Shown here: positions 23,616-32,537 of the stretch, in pieces
Numbering within the stretch: the stretch's first letter is position 1
How the letters are laid out: every line of letters begins with the position of its first letter
Assembly (NCBI GenBank): GCA_036653535.1
Contig: JAVVTR010000019.1
Location: 1 to 41,016 of the forward strand
DNA: 41,016 bases
Direction of reading: 5' to 3'
Origin: JAVVTR01 sp036653535
Lineage (GTDB): Bacteria; Bacteroidota; Bacteroidia; Bacteroidales; P3
The notes under the pieces: model-generated
Told to the model about the DNA's origin: nothing
The model's database searches: none
What the model saw: only the letters and a program-made list of their open reading frames with translations
Translations under genes and position numbers: made by a program

Positions 23616-25531
23616 TCTTCCTTTTTAATTCTTTTTATAAAATCTATCAAGCTAAAGGTTCCTAAATCCCCTTCTGTATGTTTACGAACAGAGACAGAAC
23701 CATCGTTTTCTTCTTTTTCTCCTACCACAAGCATATATGGTATTTTAACCAATTCTGCATCCCTAATTTTTTTGCCCGTTTTCTCACTGCGAGTATCTAT
23801 ATAACCTCTTAAGTCGGCATTGATCAACTCCTGCAATATTTTTTCGGCATAAGCCGTATATTTATCACTAATAGGAAGAATAACAAACTGATCGGGAGTT
23901 AGCCATAAAGGAAATTTACCACCAGTATGTTCAATAAGAACCGCCACAAAACGTTCCATAGATCCAAAAGGAGCCCGATGTATCATCACCGGTCTATGTT
24001 TTTGGTTATCGGCTCCAATATACTCCAAATCAAAACGTTCTGGAAGATTATAATCTACTTGTACCGTCCCCAACTGCCATTTTCGTCCCAAGGCATCCTT
24101 AACCATAAAATCTAATTTCGGACCATAAAAAGCAGCTTCTCCATATTCGATATAGGTATGAAGATTTTTTTCTTGGGATGCCTCTATAATGGCCGACTCT
24201 GCTTTTTCCCAATTTTCATCGGAACCAATATATTTAGTGGTATCATTTTTATCGCGCAGAGATATTTGTGCTGTAAAATTCTCAAATTTTAGTGTTTTGA
24301 AAATAAGCAAAATGATATCAATAACTCCTTGAAATTCCGACTTTAACTGATCGGGAGTACAAAAAATATGTGCATCATCTTGGGTAAAACCTCTTACTCT
24401 CGTAAGTCCATGAAGCTCTCCGCTTTGTTCGTAGCGATAAACCGTACCAAATTCGGCAAAACGTAGAGGTAAATCTTTATAGGAACGAGGTTTCCCTTTG
24501 TATATTTCACAATGGTGAGGACAATTCATGGGTTTAAGGAAAAACTGCTCTCCTTCTATAGGAGTATTAATAGGCTGAAAAGAATCTTTGCCATATTTAT
24601 CGTAATGCCCAGAGGTTTTGTATAGTTCTACATTCCCTATATGTGGACACATTACTTGTTGATATCCAGCCTTTCTTTGTACTTTTTTCAAAAAAGCTTC
24701 CAATCGTTCCCTCATGGCTGTACCCTTGGGTAGCCAAATAGGCAAGCCTGCACCTACTTTTTGAGAAAACATAAACAACTCCAAATCCTTCCCTATTTTT
24801 CGGTGGTCGCGACGCTTGGCTTCTTCCAAAAAAAGCAAGTATTCCGTGAGTTCTTTTTGTTTAGGGAAAGAAATACCATAAATACGAGTAAGTTGTTTTC
24901 GCTTTTCATCGCCTCTCCAGTAGGCTCCAGCAATACTAAGCAATTTAAAAGCCTTAATGGCAGAAGTATCGGCTAAGTGTGGACCACGACAAAGATCGGT
25001 AAAAGTACCAGTTTTATAAAAAGAAATGGTTCCGTCAGCTAAATCGGCTATTAATTCTTGTTTGTATTCATCTCCTTTGTGGGAGAAATAATCTAAAGCT
25101 TCTTGCTTACTCACAGAACTACGCAAAAAAGATTGCTTCTGTGAGGCAAGTTCTATGATTTTGTCTTCTATTTTTTTAAAATCTTCAGAAGAAATGGTAT
25201 AATCCATAAAATCAATATCGTAATAGAAGCCATTTTCTATGTGAGGCCCTATTCCGAATTTCACACCAGGATAAAGTTGCTCTATCGCTTCGGCCATAAG
25301 ATGGGCCGAAGAGTGCCAAAAAGTAGCCTTTCCTTCTGCATCATTCCACGTAAGCAGCATAACAGTAGCATCTTCTTCTATAGGACGACTTAGATCCCAT
25401 ATCTGATCGTTTACCTTGGCAGCCAAAACGTTACGTGCCAATCCTTCGCTAATGCTCTTAGCTATATCTAAGGCTGTAATGCCCTTAGAAAACTGCTTTA
25501 CCGAACCATCGGGTAATGTTATGTTTATCAT
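23600..25531 (-). CDS. thrS: Threonyl-tRNA synthetase
   Basis: Charges tRNA-Thr. Domains in order: TGS (1-62), editing domain with HSSAH (73-77) and TDLCRGPH (178-185), class II catalytic core with zinc ligands Cys337, His388 and His518, and the anticodon-binding domain (about 545-643). 643 residues is standard. The start is the ATG at 25531 (MINITLPDGS); the in-frame ATG at 25600 lies inside the -33 box of the promoter at 25571-25601 and its extra 23 residues match nothing. It heads the thrS-infC-rpmI-rplT-rplS cluster. The stop codon sits in a tandem repeat. Confidence 0.97.
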   Translation of the reverse strand: MINITLPDGSVKQFSKGITALDIAKSISEGLARNVLAAKVNDQIWDLSRPIEEDATVMLLTWNDAEGKATFWHSSAHLMAEAIEQLYPGVKFGIGPHIENGFYYDIDFMDYTISSEDFKKIEDKIIELASQKQSFLRSSVSKQEALDYFSHKGDEYKQELIADLADGTISFYKTGTFTDLCRGPHLADTSAIKAFKLLSIAGAYWRGDEKRKQLTRIYGISFPKQKELTEYLLFLEEAKRRDHRKIGKDLELFMFSQKVGAGLPIWLPKGTAMRERLEAFLKKVQRKAGYQQVMCPHIGNVELYKTSGHYDKYGKDSFQPINTPIEGEQFFLKPMNCPHHCEIYKGKPRSYKDLPLRFAEFGTVYRYEQSGELHGLTRVRGFTQDDAHIFCTPDQLKSEFQGVIDIILLIFKTLKFENFTAQISLRDKNDTTKYIGSDENWEKAESAIIEASQEKNLHTYIEYGEAAFYGPKLDFMVKDALGRKWQLGTVQVDYNLPERFDLEYIGADNQKHRPVMIHRAPFGSMERFVAVLIEHTGGKFPLWLTPDQFVILPISDKYTAYAEKILQELINADLRGYIDTRSEKTGKKIRDAELVKIPYMLVVGEKEENDGSVSVRKHTEGDLGTFSLIDFIKRIKKEEAEYL

Positions 25532-25570
25532 AATTTTGTAAAAAAAGAATTCTTCTCCTAAAAAAGACTG

Positions 25571-25601
25571 CAAAGATAAGAAAAAAAACATTTTTTGCAA
25601 A
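25571..25601 (-). promoter_or_regulatory. Consensus Bacteroidetes promoter for thrS
   Basis: On the minus strand TTTG (25598-25601), exactly 19 bp, then TATCTTTG (25571-25578). The thrS ATG lies 39 bp downstream of the -7 box. The -33 lies in the near-palindrome TTTTTTGCAAAAA, which also carries a TTTG for the opposite strand. Confidence 0.8.
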
Positions 25602-25628
25602 AATCTTGGAATAAAAGTATTATTTTTG
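25594..25628 (+). promoter_or_regulatory. Divergent promoter for the secreted nuclease
   Basis: TTTG (25594-25597), a 23-bp spacer and TATTTTTG (25621-25628). The -7 box is a full match; the spacer is longer than the usual 19-21. Its -33 shares bases with the thrS -33 in TTTTTTGCAAAAA. Confidence 0.5.
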
Positions 25629-25669
25629 CTTTTTGTATTATCATGGTCTTTCCATAAAAAGATTTATTT

Positions 25670-27604
25670 ATGCGCTCAAAACAGCTATGTCCATTCTTTT
25701 TCATACTTCTCTTAGGATGGGAATGTGGATGGGGTCAAACGAAACTTCCAATTTACGAAATACAAGGGAAAGACAACGCCTCTGCTTATGTTGGACAAAC
25801 TATTCAGACAGAAGGCGTGGTTACTCTATCTTTATTTGCTCCTTCGCAAATAGGTGGTTTCTTTATTCAAGATACTGCCGGCGATCATTCTATTTCCACC
25901 TCCGATGGTATTTTTGTTTATGGACGAGCCAATGTAAAAGTAGGCGACTATTTGCGTTTGACCGCCACGGTCAATGAATATTTCGGTCGTACCCAACTAA
26001 ATAATTATTCTAATTTAGAAATTTTAAAACAAAAAGTATCTATTCCCTACGTAAAACTAATTTTTCCAGAAGATTTTATAAATCGTTACGAAAGTTTGGA
26101 GGGAATGGCCATAGAATTAAATCAAACTATGGTAGTAACTTCCACTAATAGTTTAGGGCAATATGGCCAATTAAACCTCGCTTCAAAACGACTAAGAGCG
26201 CCTACCGATCAAGCTTATCCTAAAACATTGGAATATACGGCCGCCGTTGCATGGAATTCAGAAGATGATATTTATTTAGATGATGGTTCCGATGAAAAGC
26301 AACCCAATCCCATTCCTTTTTTAGATAAGGATGGCACTCGTAGAACTGGTTCTAAAATAGACACTTTGCATGGGGTCCTAAATCAAATTACCTCCTCCAT
26401 CTATGCCTTATATCCCACAGAAGCTATAACTTTTTATGGAAATGAAAGAACACAGACACCGGAACCGACAGCTTTAGGAAAATATAATCTCAAAATTTGT
26501 GGCTTCAATGTGGAGAATTTTTATAATGAATCCTCTTTACAATTAAAGCGAATAGTAAAAGCAGTTAAGGCTATAGATGCCGATATTATAGGCTTTTGTG
26601 AAATAAAGCAAGGTCGAGATTGCATACAAGCCTTAGTTAAGGCTCTCAATGAGGCCGAAGGCGCCAACATATATGCTTATATTGATTTAGGCTCTGCTAC
26701 TTCCTCTTATACTGTGGTTCAAATGGTGTACAAAACTACTAAGGTAGAACCGTTTAAAAACCATATTGCCATCAATAATGCAGGACCAATCAATAGAAAA
26801 TTGGTACAAGCTTTTAAACTTAAGGAAAACGGATCCACTTTTATACTTTCTCTAAATCATTTTAAAGCCAAATCGGGGAATGGAACCGGAGCCAATGCGG
26901 ATCAAGGGGATGGGCAAGGCGTTTATAATTATCAGCGGACCCAAGAAGCCAATGCCGTGATAGGAAAATTGAAAGAGTCGGTTTATTACTACGGGAGTGA
27001 TAAAATTTTGGTAATTGGCGACTTAAATTCTTTTGCAAAAGAAGATCCTATTCAAATTTTCAACCAAGCTGGCTATGAAAATCAATGTCATCGTTTTTCC
27101 GATTCGTCTTATAGCTATCGCTTCGGTTCTCAGGTAGAATACTTAGATTACTCTTTAGCCAATAAAAGTATGGCGGAGCAAATTACAGGCGCTTTGGTAT
27201 GGCATATCAATGCAGACGAACCTAATTTCTTGGATTTTGAAAGATGCACAGAAAATCAAGATTTTCTGTATCGTTGTTCCGACCATGATCCCGTAATTAT
27301 TGGACTTAATTTACAGGGAACCTCTAATGAAAATGCTACAGAAAAGGGAAAAGGAGAAAATATTATTTTGTATCCTAATCCTTGTAAAGACCAACTTTTC
27401 ATAATAGACCATGGCCAAGTAAAAGATCCTTGGAAAGAGAAAAAAATGGTACAAATATATTCCATCACAGGTCGTTTATTACAAAATCTATATTTAGCTG
27501 GAGAAGATCCCTCTATAGATATGAGCCCATATGCACAGGGTGCTTATTTGATAAAAACTTATGGAAATATGGGAGTATCCACCAATAAAGTCATTAAAAA
27601 ATAA
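25670..27604 (+). CDS. Secreted endonuclease/exonuclease/phosphatase-family nuclease with type A T9SS sorting tail
   Basis: Probable extracellular or cell-surface DNase. Signal peptide 1-22 (ending WGQ). An OB-fold-like domain (about 38-125: VGQTIQTEGVVT, GFFIQDT) precedes the DNase I-type catalytic domain. Its motifs are FNVENFY (279-285), Glu311 in FCEIKQ, NHFKAK (396-401), GDLNSFAKEDP (450-460) and SDHDPV (537-542), so metal- and active-site residues look intact. The last ~80 residues (ILYPNP 566-571 to 644) form a Por secretion (type A T9SS) domain. It likely supplies phosphate, nitrogen or nucleosides, or degrades extracellular DNA traps. Confidence 0.85.
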   Translation: MRSKQLCPFFFILLLGWECGWGQTKLPIYEIQGKDNASAYVGQTIQTEGVVTLSLFAPSQIGGFFIQDTAGDHSISTSDGIFVYGRANVKVGDYLRLTATVNEYFGRTQLNNYSNLEILKQKVSIPYVKLIFPEDFINRYESLEGMAIELNQTMVVTSTNSLGQYGQLNLASKRLRAPTDQAYPKTLEYTAAVAWNSEDDIYLDDGSDEKQPNPIPFLDKDGTRRTGSKIDTLHGVLNQITSSIYALYPTEAITFYGNERTQTPEPTALGKYNLKICGFNVENFYNESSLQLKRIVKAVKAIDADIIGFCEIKQGRDCIQALVKALNEAEGANIYAYIDLGSATSSYTVVQMVYKTTKVEPFKNHIAINNAGPINRKLVQAFKLKENGSTFILSLNHFKAKSGNGTGANADQGDGQGVYNYQRTQEANAVIGKLKESVYYYGSDKILVIGDLNSFAKEDPIQIFNQAGYENQCHRFSDSSYSYRFGSQVEYLDYSLANKSMAEQITGALVWHINADEPNFLDFERCTENQDFLYRCSDHDPVIIGLNLQGTSNENATEKGKGENIILYPNPCKDQLFIIDHGQVKDPWKEKKMVQIYSITGRLLQNLYLAGEDPSIDMSPYAQGAYLIKTYGNMGVSTNKVIKK

Positions 27605-27684
27605 GAAATTTAATAGCCTACAAAATTACCCTTATTTGCATGTAGTAGGGTGGCTAATGAAAAATAATGTTAATAAATTTATAT

Positions 27685-29835
27685 ATGAAAACCTGTTTAA
27701 AATTAATAAGTATTATACTTATGTGTATGAATGTATCCCTGTTCACCTCCACATTGGAGGCACAAAATGTGAGAGAACAAAAAGAAAATCCCTTTCTAAT
27801 ATCTTGGGAACAGCAAGCCTATAACGTTCCGCCTTTTAATTTAATTGCTGAAACGGATTATTTGCCAGCTATAGAAGCAGGAATAGAACAACAAACAAAA
27901 GAGTTGCAAAACATTATAGATAATAGAGAAGAGCCTACTTTTGAAAATACCATTATGGCCTTAGAGCGTAGTGGTAGTATTTTAGATAAGGTGGCAGGAG
28001 TACTCTTCAATATCTATGAAGCCAATTCTACCCCTACTTTAAGAACGTTGTTTCCTAAAGCCTTGCAATTATATAGCGAGCATCATGATAATATTTACAT
28101 GAATCCCTTTTTGTTTCGCAGAGTAAAAAGACTACAAGAACAAACAAGTCGTTTAAATTTAAATCCTATTCAAAAAAGATTGTTAAGCGAAACTTATAAG
28201 AATTTTGTTCGCAATGGCGCAGAATTACCAGAAGAAAAACAAAGCCGTCTCCGCCAAATTAACAGCCGTTTAAGCGAATTAGAAAATCTTTTTTCTCAAA
28301 ATATGCTTTTGGAAACCAATGAATACCAATTGTTAGTTACAGAAGAAAAAGATTTGGGAAACTTAGCAGAAGATTACAAGCACACCGCTGCAAAAAAAGC
28401 AGAAGCCAATGGAAAATCGGGATGGCTATTTGGATTGGATAATCCCAGTATTATGCCTTTCTTACAATATGCTTCCAATGCGGACTTAAGGAAGGAAATC
28501 TTAGATGCATATTTGAATCGTTGCAACCAAGGGGGACCCCACGATAATAACGAAGTAGTTAAAGAAATTTTGAACTTGAGATTGGAAAAGGCACAAATTA
28601 TGGGGAAACCCAATTATGCAGCTTTTGTATTAGAAGATAGAATGGCTAAAACGCCACGAGCTGTCTATTCCTTATTGGAAAAAATTTGGCCATACGGTTT
28701 AAAAAAGGCGAAAGAAGAATCGACCCAAATGCAAAATTATTGCCAAAAACAAGGCGAAAAAATAGAGGAAATACAAGCCAGTGATTGGCGTTATTATGCT
28801 AATTTAGTAAAAAATGAATTGTACTCCATGGAGGAATCCCAAATTAGAGAATACTTTCCTTTAGATAAGGTTAAAGATGGAATTTTCTATTTGGCGAATC
28901 GTTTATATGGTTTGAATTTCACACAAACTCAAGATGTTGCTATGCCTACTCCCAATACCACTGCCTATATTTGCTCAGATAAGGATGGAAGTGTATTAGG
29001 ATTATTGTTTTTAGATATGAATCCTCGTCCAGGTGCCAAGAGTGGAGGTGCTTGGAATACCAATTATGTAAGCCAAAGTTTTAAAGACGGCAAACGCATT
29101 ACCCCCGTTACTTCCATCGTTTGCAACTTTAGCCCAGCTACAGAAGAAAAACCATCTTTACTTACCATAGACGAAACAGAAACTTTCTTTCATGAATTTG
29201 GACACGCTTTACATGGATTGCTTTCACAGGTAAAATACAAGGGTTTACAAGAGGTTCCAAGAGATTTTGTAGAACTTCCCTCTCAAATTATGGAACATTG
29301 GGCCATGGCTCCTCAAATGCTAAAACAATATGCGAAACATTATAAAACCGGAGAAAGTATTCCGGATTCTCTAATAAATAAAATAGACGCTTCTAATAAA
29401 TATGGACAAGGATTTGCAACCACCGAATTTTTGGCAGCAGCTTTATTAGATATGGACTACCACATATTAGAAAAAATCCCCTCCAATATAAACCTAAATA
29501 AATTTGAAGCTAAAACTTTGAAAAAACGCCATTTACTTAGCCAAATTCCTCCTCGTTACCGAACCAATTATTTTGCTCATACTATGGCAGGAGGATATAC
29601 TGCTGGATATTATGGCTATTCTTGGGCCGAAGTCTTAGATGCAGATGCATTTGAAGCTTTTCAAGAAAGTGGAGATATTTTTAATCCTAAAATAGCTTTA
29701 TCATTCCGTAAATACATTTTAGAAAATGGAGGCATGTACGATGCTATGGCGATGTATAAACTTTTTCGCGGACGGGAACCGGAAGTGAAACCATTGCTAA
29801 AAAATAGAGGGCTTTTAGACGAAAAAGACCAATAA
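27685..29835 (+). CDS. dcp: Exported M3 family zinc peptidase (Dcp/oligopeptidase A-like)
   Basis: Zinc peptidase that clips dipeptides or short peptides. Signal peptide 1-27 (ending EA-Q) suggests the periplasm. The M3 zinc site is HEFGH (503-507) with the third ligand in the family RDFVELPSQ block (Glu530). At 716 residues it is the usual Dcp length. The start is the ATG at 27685; the ATG at 27667 would add six residues before the signal. It probably feeds amino-acid metabolism alongside gdhA, but no operon link is seen. The C-terminal dipeptide-cleaving specificity is inferred from family resemblance. Confidence 0.9.
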   Translation: MKTCLKLISIILMCMNVSLFTSTLEAQNVREQKENPFLISWEQQAYNVPPFNLIAETDYLPAIEAGIEQQTKELQNIIDNREEPTFENTIMALERSGSILDKVAGVLFNIYEANSTPTLRTLFPKALQLYSEHHDNIYMNPFLFRRVKRLQEQTSRLNLNPIQKRLLSETYKNFVRNGAELPEEKQSRLRQINSRLSELENLFSQNMLLETNEYQLLVTEEKDLGNLAEDYKHTAAKKAEANGKSGWLFGLDNPSIMPFLQYASNADLRKEILDAYLNRCNQGGPHDNNEVVKEILNLRLEKAQIMGKPNYAAFVLEDRMAKTPRAVYSLLEKIWPYGLKKAKEESTQMQNYCQKQGEKIEEIQASDWRYYANLVKNELYSMEESQIREYFPLDKVKDGIFYLANRLYGLNFTQTQDVAMPTPNTTAYICSDKDGSVLGLLFLDMNPRPGAKSGGAWNTNYVSQSFKDGKRITPVTSIVCNFSPATEEKPSLLTIDETETFFHEFGHALHGLLSQVKYKGLQEVPRDFVELPSQIMEHWAMAPQMLKQYAKHYKTGESIPDSLINKIDASNKYGQGFATTEFLAAALLDMDYHILEKIPSNINLNKFEAKTLKKRHLLSQIPPRYRTNYFAHTMAGGYTAGYYGYSWAEVLDADAFEAFQESGDIFNPKIALSFRKYILENGGMYDAMAMYKLFRGREPEVKPLLKNRGLLDEKDQ

Positions 29836-29861
29836 AAAAACGGTAAATATTTATTATTCCT

Positions 29862-30482
29862 ATGAATCAAACTACCTATTCCGCTCAACAATTACCCATT
29901 ATGGAAGAGTTTTACTCCTTACAAGGAGAAGGCTTTCATACGGGAGAAGCTGCTTATTTTGTTCGCGTGGGCGGATGTAAAATAGGCTGTCCCTTTTGCG
30001 ATGTCAAAGAGTCGTGGAACGATAAAAATCACCCTCTTACCTCGGTAAACGAAATAATACATAGAATAAAACAATCTCCGACCAAAAACGTAATTCTCAC
30101 TGGAGGAGAACCTATGCTCTACAATCTGAGCTACCTGTGCGAAAAGCTTCAAGAGCAAGGTGTAAACCGTTTCTTAGAAACCTCTGGATCGGAACGCTTA
30201 TCTGGACAATGGGAATGGATATGCGTTTCGCCCAAACGCAAAGCGCCAGTTCTACCGGAATTTTACCCCATAGCGAACGAACTTAAGGTTATAGTGGAAG
30301 ACCCCAGCGATTTTGATAGAGCCGAAGAAGTGGCAGCCCTCATGCACAACAAAACACTTTTGTATTTACAGGCAGAATGGAGTAAACAGGAAGAAATCAC
30401 TCCGCTTATTATCGACTATATTTTGCATCACCCTCAATGGAAAATCTCCTTACAAACGCATAAATTTATACACATAAGATAA
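29862..30482 (+). CDS. queE: 7-carboxy-7-deazaguanine synthase
   Basis: Radical-SAM enzyme of the queuosine/7-deazapurine pathway. The cluster motif is CKIGCPFC (Cys39, Cys43, Cys46) with the preceding YSLQGEGFHTGEAAYFVR and the SAM-binding GGEPM (81-85). 206 residues is normal for the short Bacteroidota form. It follows the peptidase gene by 26 bp and may share its transcript. The other queuosine genes are not in the window. Confidence 0.93.
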   Translation: MNQTTYSAQQLPIMEEFYSLQGEGFHTGEAAYFVRVGGCKIGCPFCDVKESWNDKNHPLTSVNEIIHRIKQSPTKNVILTGGEPMLYNLSYLCEKLQEQGVNRFLETSGSERLSGQWEWICVSPKRKAPVLPEFYPIANELKVIVEDPSDFDRAEEVAALMHNKTLLYLQAEWSKQEEITPLIIDYILHHPQWKISLQTHKFIHIR

Positions 30483-30547
30483 GTGCATACATCCGTAAAA
30501 ACCAATTTTTTATCTTATCCTTGTTTATAACATTTCAAGCCTTTTAC

Positions 30548-30578
30548 TTGATCATTCGGAGCAAAAAAATTATTTTTG
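30548..30578 (+). promoter_or_regulatory. Promoter for the nitroreductase, overlapped by an operator-like palindrome
   Basis: TTG (30548-30550), a 20-bp spacer, then TATTTTTG (30571-30578) matches the -7 box fully and the -33 in three bases. The nitroreductase ATG lies 57 bp downstream. The -7 box is inside the inverted repeat 30555-30585. Confidence 0.5.
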
Positions 30579-30585
30579 CTCCGAA
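30555..30585. repeat. Perfect 13-bp inverted repeat over the nitroreductase promoter
   Basis: TTCGGAGCAAAAA and TTTTTGCTCCGAA are separated by AATTA. There is no T-tail after the second arm, so it fits an operator better than a terminator for queE, though a leaky terminator is possible. Confidence 0.8.
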
Positions 30586-30635
30586 CCTTTTCGATAAAAG
30601 CATTAACTCTCCTTCCCTATAATATATTTTGATTC

Positions 30636-31397
30636 ATGAATACACAAGAATTATTATCTCCCATTTTCCAACACCGAAGTATTCGTAAATATAAAAATCA
30701 GGCTATTTCAGAGGAGGTACTTCATCTCCTTTTAGAAGCAGGATCTCGGGCGTCTACTACGGGAAATATGCAACTATACAGCATCATAGTTACTCAAGAT
30801 ACAGAACAAAAAAAAGCTTTAGCTCCCTTGCATTTCAACCAAGCTATGATTAGCGAAGCTCCATTAGTGCTTACTTTTGCAGCAGACATTCATCGCTTTC
30901 ATCAGTGGTGCGAAATAAATAAGGCCGGAAAAGTATACGATAATTTCGCATGGTTCCTCAATGGAATGACCGATACCCTTCTATCCGCTCAAAATGTAGC
31001 CATAGCGGCCGAAGCCCAAGGTTTAGGCATTTGTTATTTAGGAACTACCATTTACATGGCCAAAGAAATTGCAGAATTTTTTAAATTTCCTGAAGGCGTT
31101 ATTCCTATTACCACTCTTACCATAGGTTATCCAGCGGAAGAACCCGAATTAGCTCCCCGTCTTGCTTTAGAAGCAGTGGTTCATCGCGAACAATACCATA
31201 ATTACAAGGAAGAAGAAATTCGTAATTTTTTTGCAAGTAAAGAAAATACAGAAGAAACAAAAAAGCTTCTTCAAGTCAACGACTTGCCTAATTTAGCGCA
31301 AATTTTCACCCTTAAACGTTATCCCCAAAAAGATAATATAGAATTTTCAAAACGATACCTTCGTTTCTTACAAGAAAACGGATTTATGAACCAGTGA
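30636..31397 (+). CDS. NfsA/Frp-type FMN nitroreductase
   Basis: FMN-dependent NAD(P)H oxidoreductase acting on quinones, flavins or nitro compounds. Motifs: HRSIRKYKNQ (13-22) and TTGNMQ (41-46) for FMN, GLGICYLGTT around 130-140, and LTIGYP. 253 residues fits the NfsA/Frp branch. The promoter carries a long palindrome, suggesting control by a small regulator, possibly in response to oxidants or nitro compounds; that is inference. No regulator gene adjoins. Confidence 0.85.
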   Translation: MNTQELLSPIFQHRSIRKYKNQAISEEVLHLLLEAGSRASTTGNMQLYSIIVTQDTEQKKALAPLHFNQAMISEAPLVLTFAADIHRFHQWCEINKAGKVYDNFAWFLNGMTDTLLSAQNVAIAAEAQGLGICYLGTTIYMAKEIAEFFKFPEGVIPITTLTIGYPAEEPELAPRLALEAVVHREQYHNYKEEEIRNFFASKENTEETKKLLQVNDLPNLAQIFTLKRYPQKDNIEFSKRYLRFLQENGFMNQ

Positions 31398-31479
31398 TCG
31401 AAGCAGTTGTCGTTAGAAAAGCTCACAAGCCCATAAAGAGACCCTATCCGGCCTCATAAATTATATAAAATAAAACAAC

Positions 31480-32427
31480 ATGAGCCAAGCATTAGTAAAA
31501 ACCCAGTTTCATTTTCCAAAACAAAAAGATTTATACATAGGAAAGGTTCGCGATGTTTACAATATCGACCAAAAATTATTGGTAATGGTAGTAAGCGATC
31601 GCATATCTGCTTTTGATGTAGTACTTCCCAAAGGGATTCCATACAAAGGACAGGTTTTAAACCAAATTGCCTCTTACTTTTTAGATGCCACCTCCGACAT
31701 TCTTCCCAATTGGAAATTATCCACTCCCGACCCCATGGTTACCGTAGGAAAATTTTGCGATACATTCAAGGTTGAAATGGTAGTAAGAGCCTATTTATCG
31801 GGTCACGCATGGAGAGAATATAAAGAAGGAAAACGAACTTTATGTGGGGAAAATTTACCGAATGGATTAAAAGAAAATGATGCTCTTCCCAAACCTATTA
31901 TCACCCCCACTACTAAGGCTGCTATAGGACACGATGAAGATATTTCCAAAGCGGAAATTTTAAAATTAGGCTTAGTCTCTACCCAAGACTACGAACAATT
32001 AGAAAAATATGCTCTTGCTTTATTTGCAAGAGGAACCCAAATGGCCAAAGAAAAAGGATTAATTTTAGTAGATACTAAATATGAGTTTGGTAAATGCGAT
32101 GGAATAATCCATCTTATTGATGAAATTCACACTCCTGATTCCTCTCGGTATTTCTACGCTAAAGGCTACGAAGAACGCCAAAATAAAGGAGAAAAACAAA
32201 AACAACTCTCCAAGGAATTTGTTCGCGAATGGCTTATTGCTAACGGATTTCAAGGGCAAGACGGACAAAGAATACCAGAAATGACTCCTGATTTTGTAAA
32301 TCAAGTATCGGAACGTTACATAGAATTGTACGAAAATATTACCGGCCTGAAATTTGAAAGAGCCGATACTGCTGGCCTTGTAGAGCGAGTAGAAAAAAAT
32401 GTTAGCGATTATCTACAAAGTTTATAG
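31480..32427 (+). CDS. purC: SAICAR synthetase (phosphoribosylaminoimidazole-succinocarboxamide synthase)
   Basis: Joins CAIR and aspartate in purine synthesis using ATP. Motifs: YIGKVRDVY near the N-terminus, VVSDRISAFDVVLP, VVRAYLSGHAWREY, GHDEDISKAEIL and VDTKYEFGKCDG. 315 residues is the longer bacterial form usual in Bacteroidota. The gene has its own 82-bp upstream gap and ends before a hairpin. Confidence 0.95.
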   Translation: MSQALVKTQFHFPKQKDLYIGKVRDVYNIDQKLLVMVVSDRISAFDVVLPKGIPYKGQVLNQIASYFLDATSDILPNWKLSTPDPMVTVGKFCDTFKVEMVVRAYLSGHAWREYKEGKRTLCGENLPNGLKENDALPKPIITPTTKAAIGHDEDISKAEILKLGLVSTQDYEQLEKYALALFARGTQMAKEKGLILVDTKYEFGKCDGIIHLIDEIHTPDSSRYFYAKGYEERQNKGEKQKQLSKEFVREWLIANGFQGQDGQRIPEMTPDFVNQVSERYIELYENITGLKFERADTAGLVERVEKNVSDYLQSL

Positions 32428-32474
32428 TATTCCACTAAGTCGTTACAATCGCACCCTAAAAAACTTCTCAGAGG

Positions 32475-32520
32475 AGAGAAAACCACTGCAATATTTTGCG
32501 CACGGTTTTCTCTTTTCTGT
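32475..32520 (+). terminator. Terminator of purC
   Basis: AGAGAAAACC and GGTTTTCTCT form a 10-bp stem, with a 19-nt loop, followed by an interrupted T-tract (TTTCTGTTTT). The MATE gene starts at 32538, so some read-through may reach it. Confidence 0.65.
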
Positions 32521-32537
32521 TTTCATGCCTATATTCT

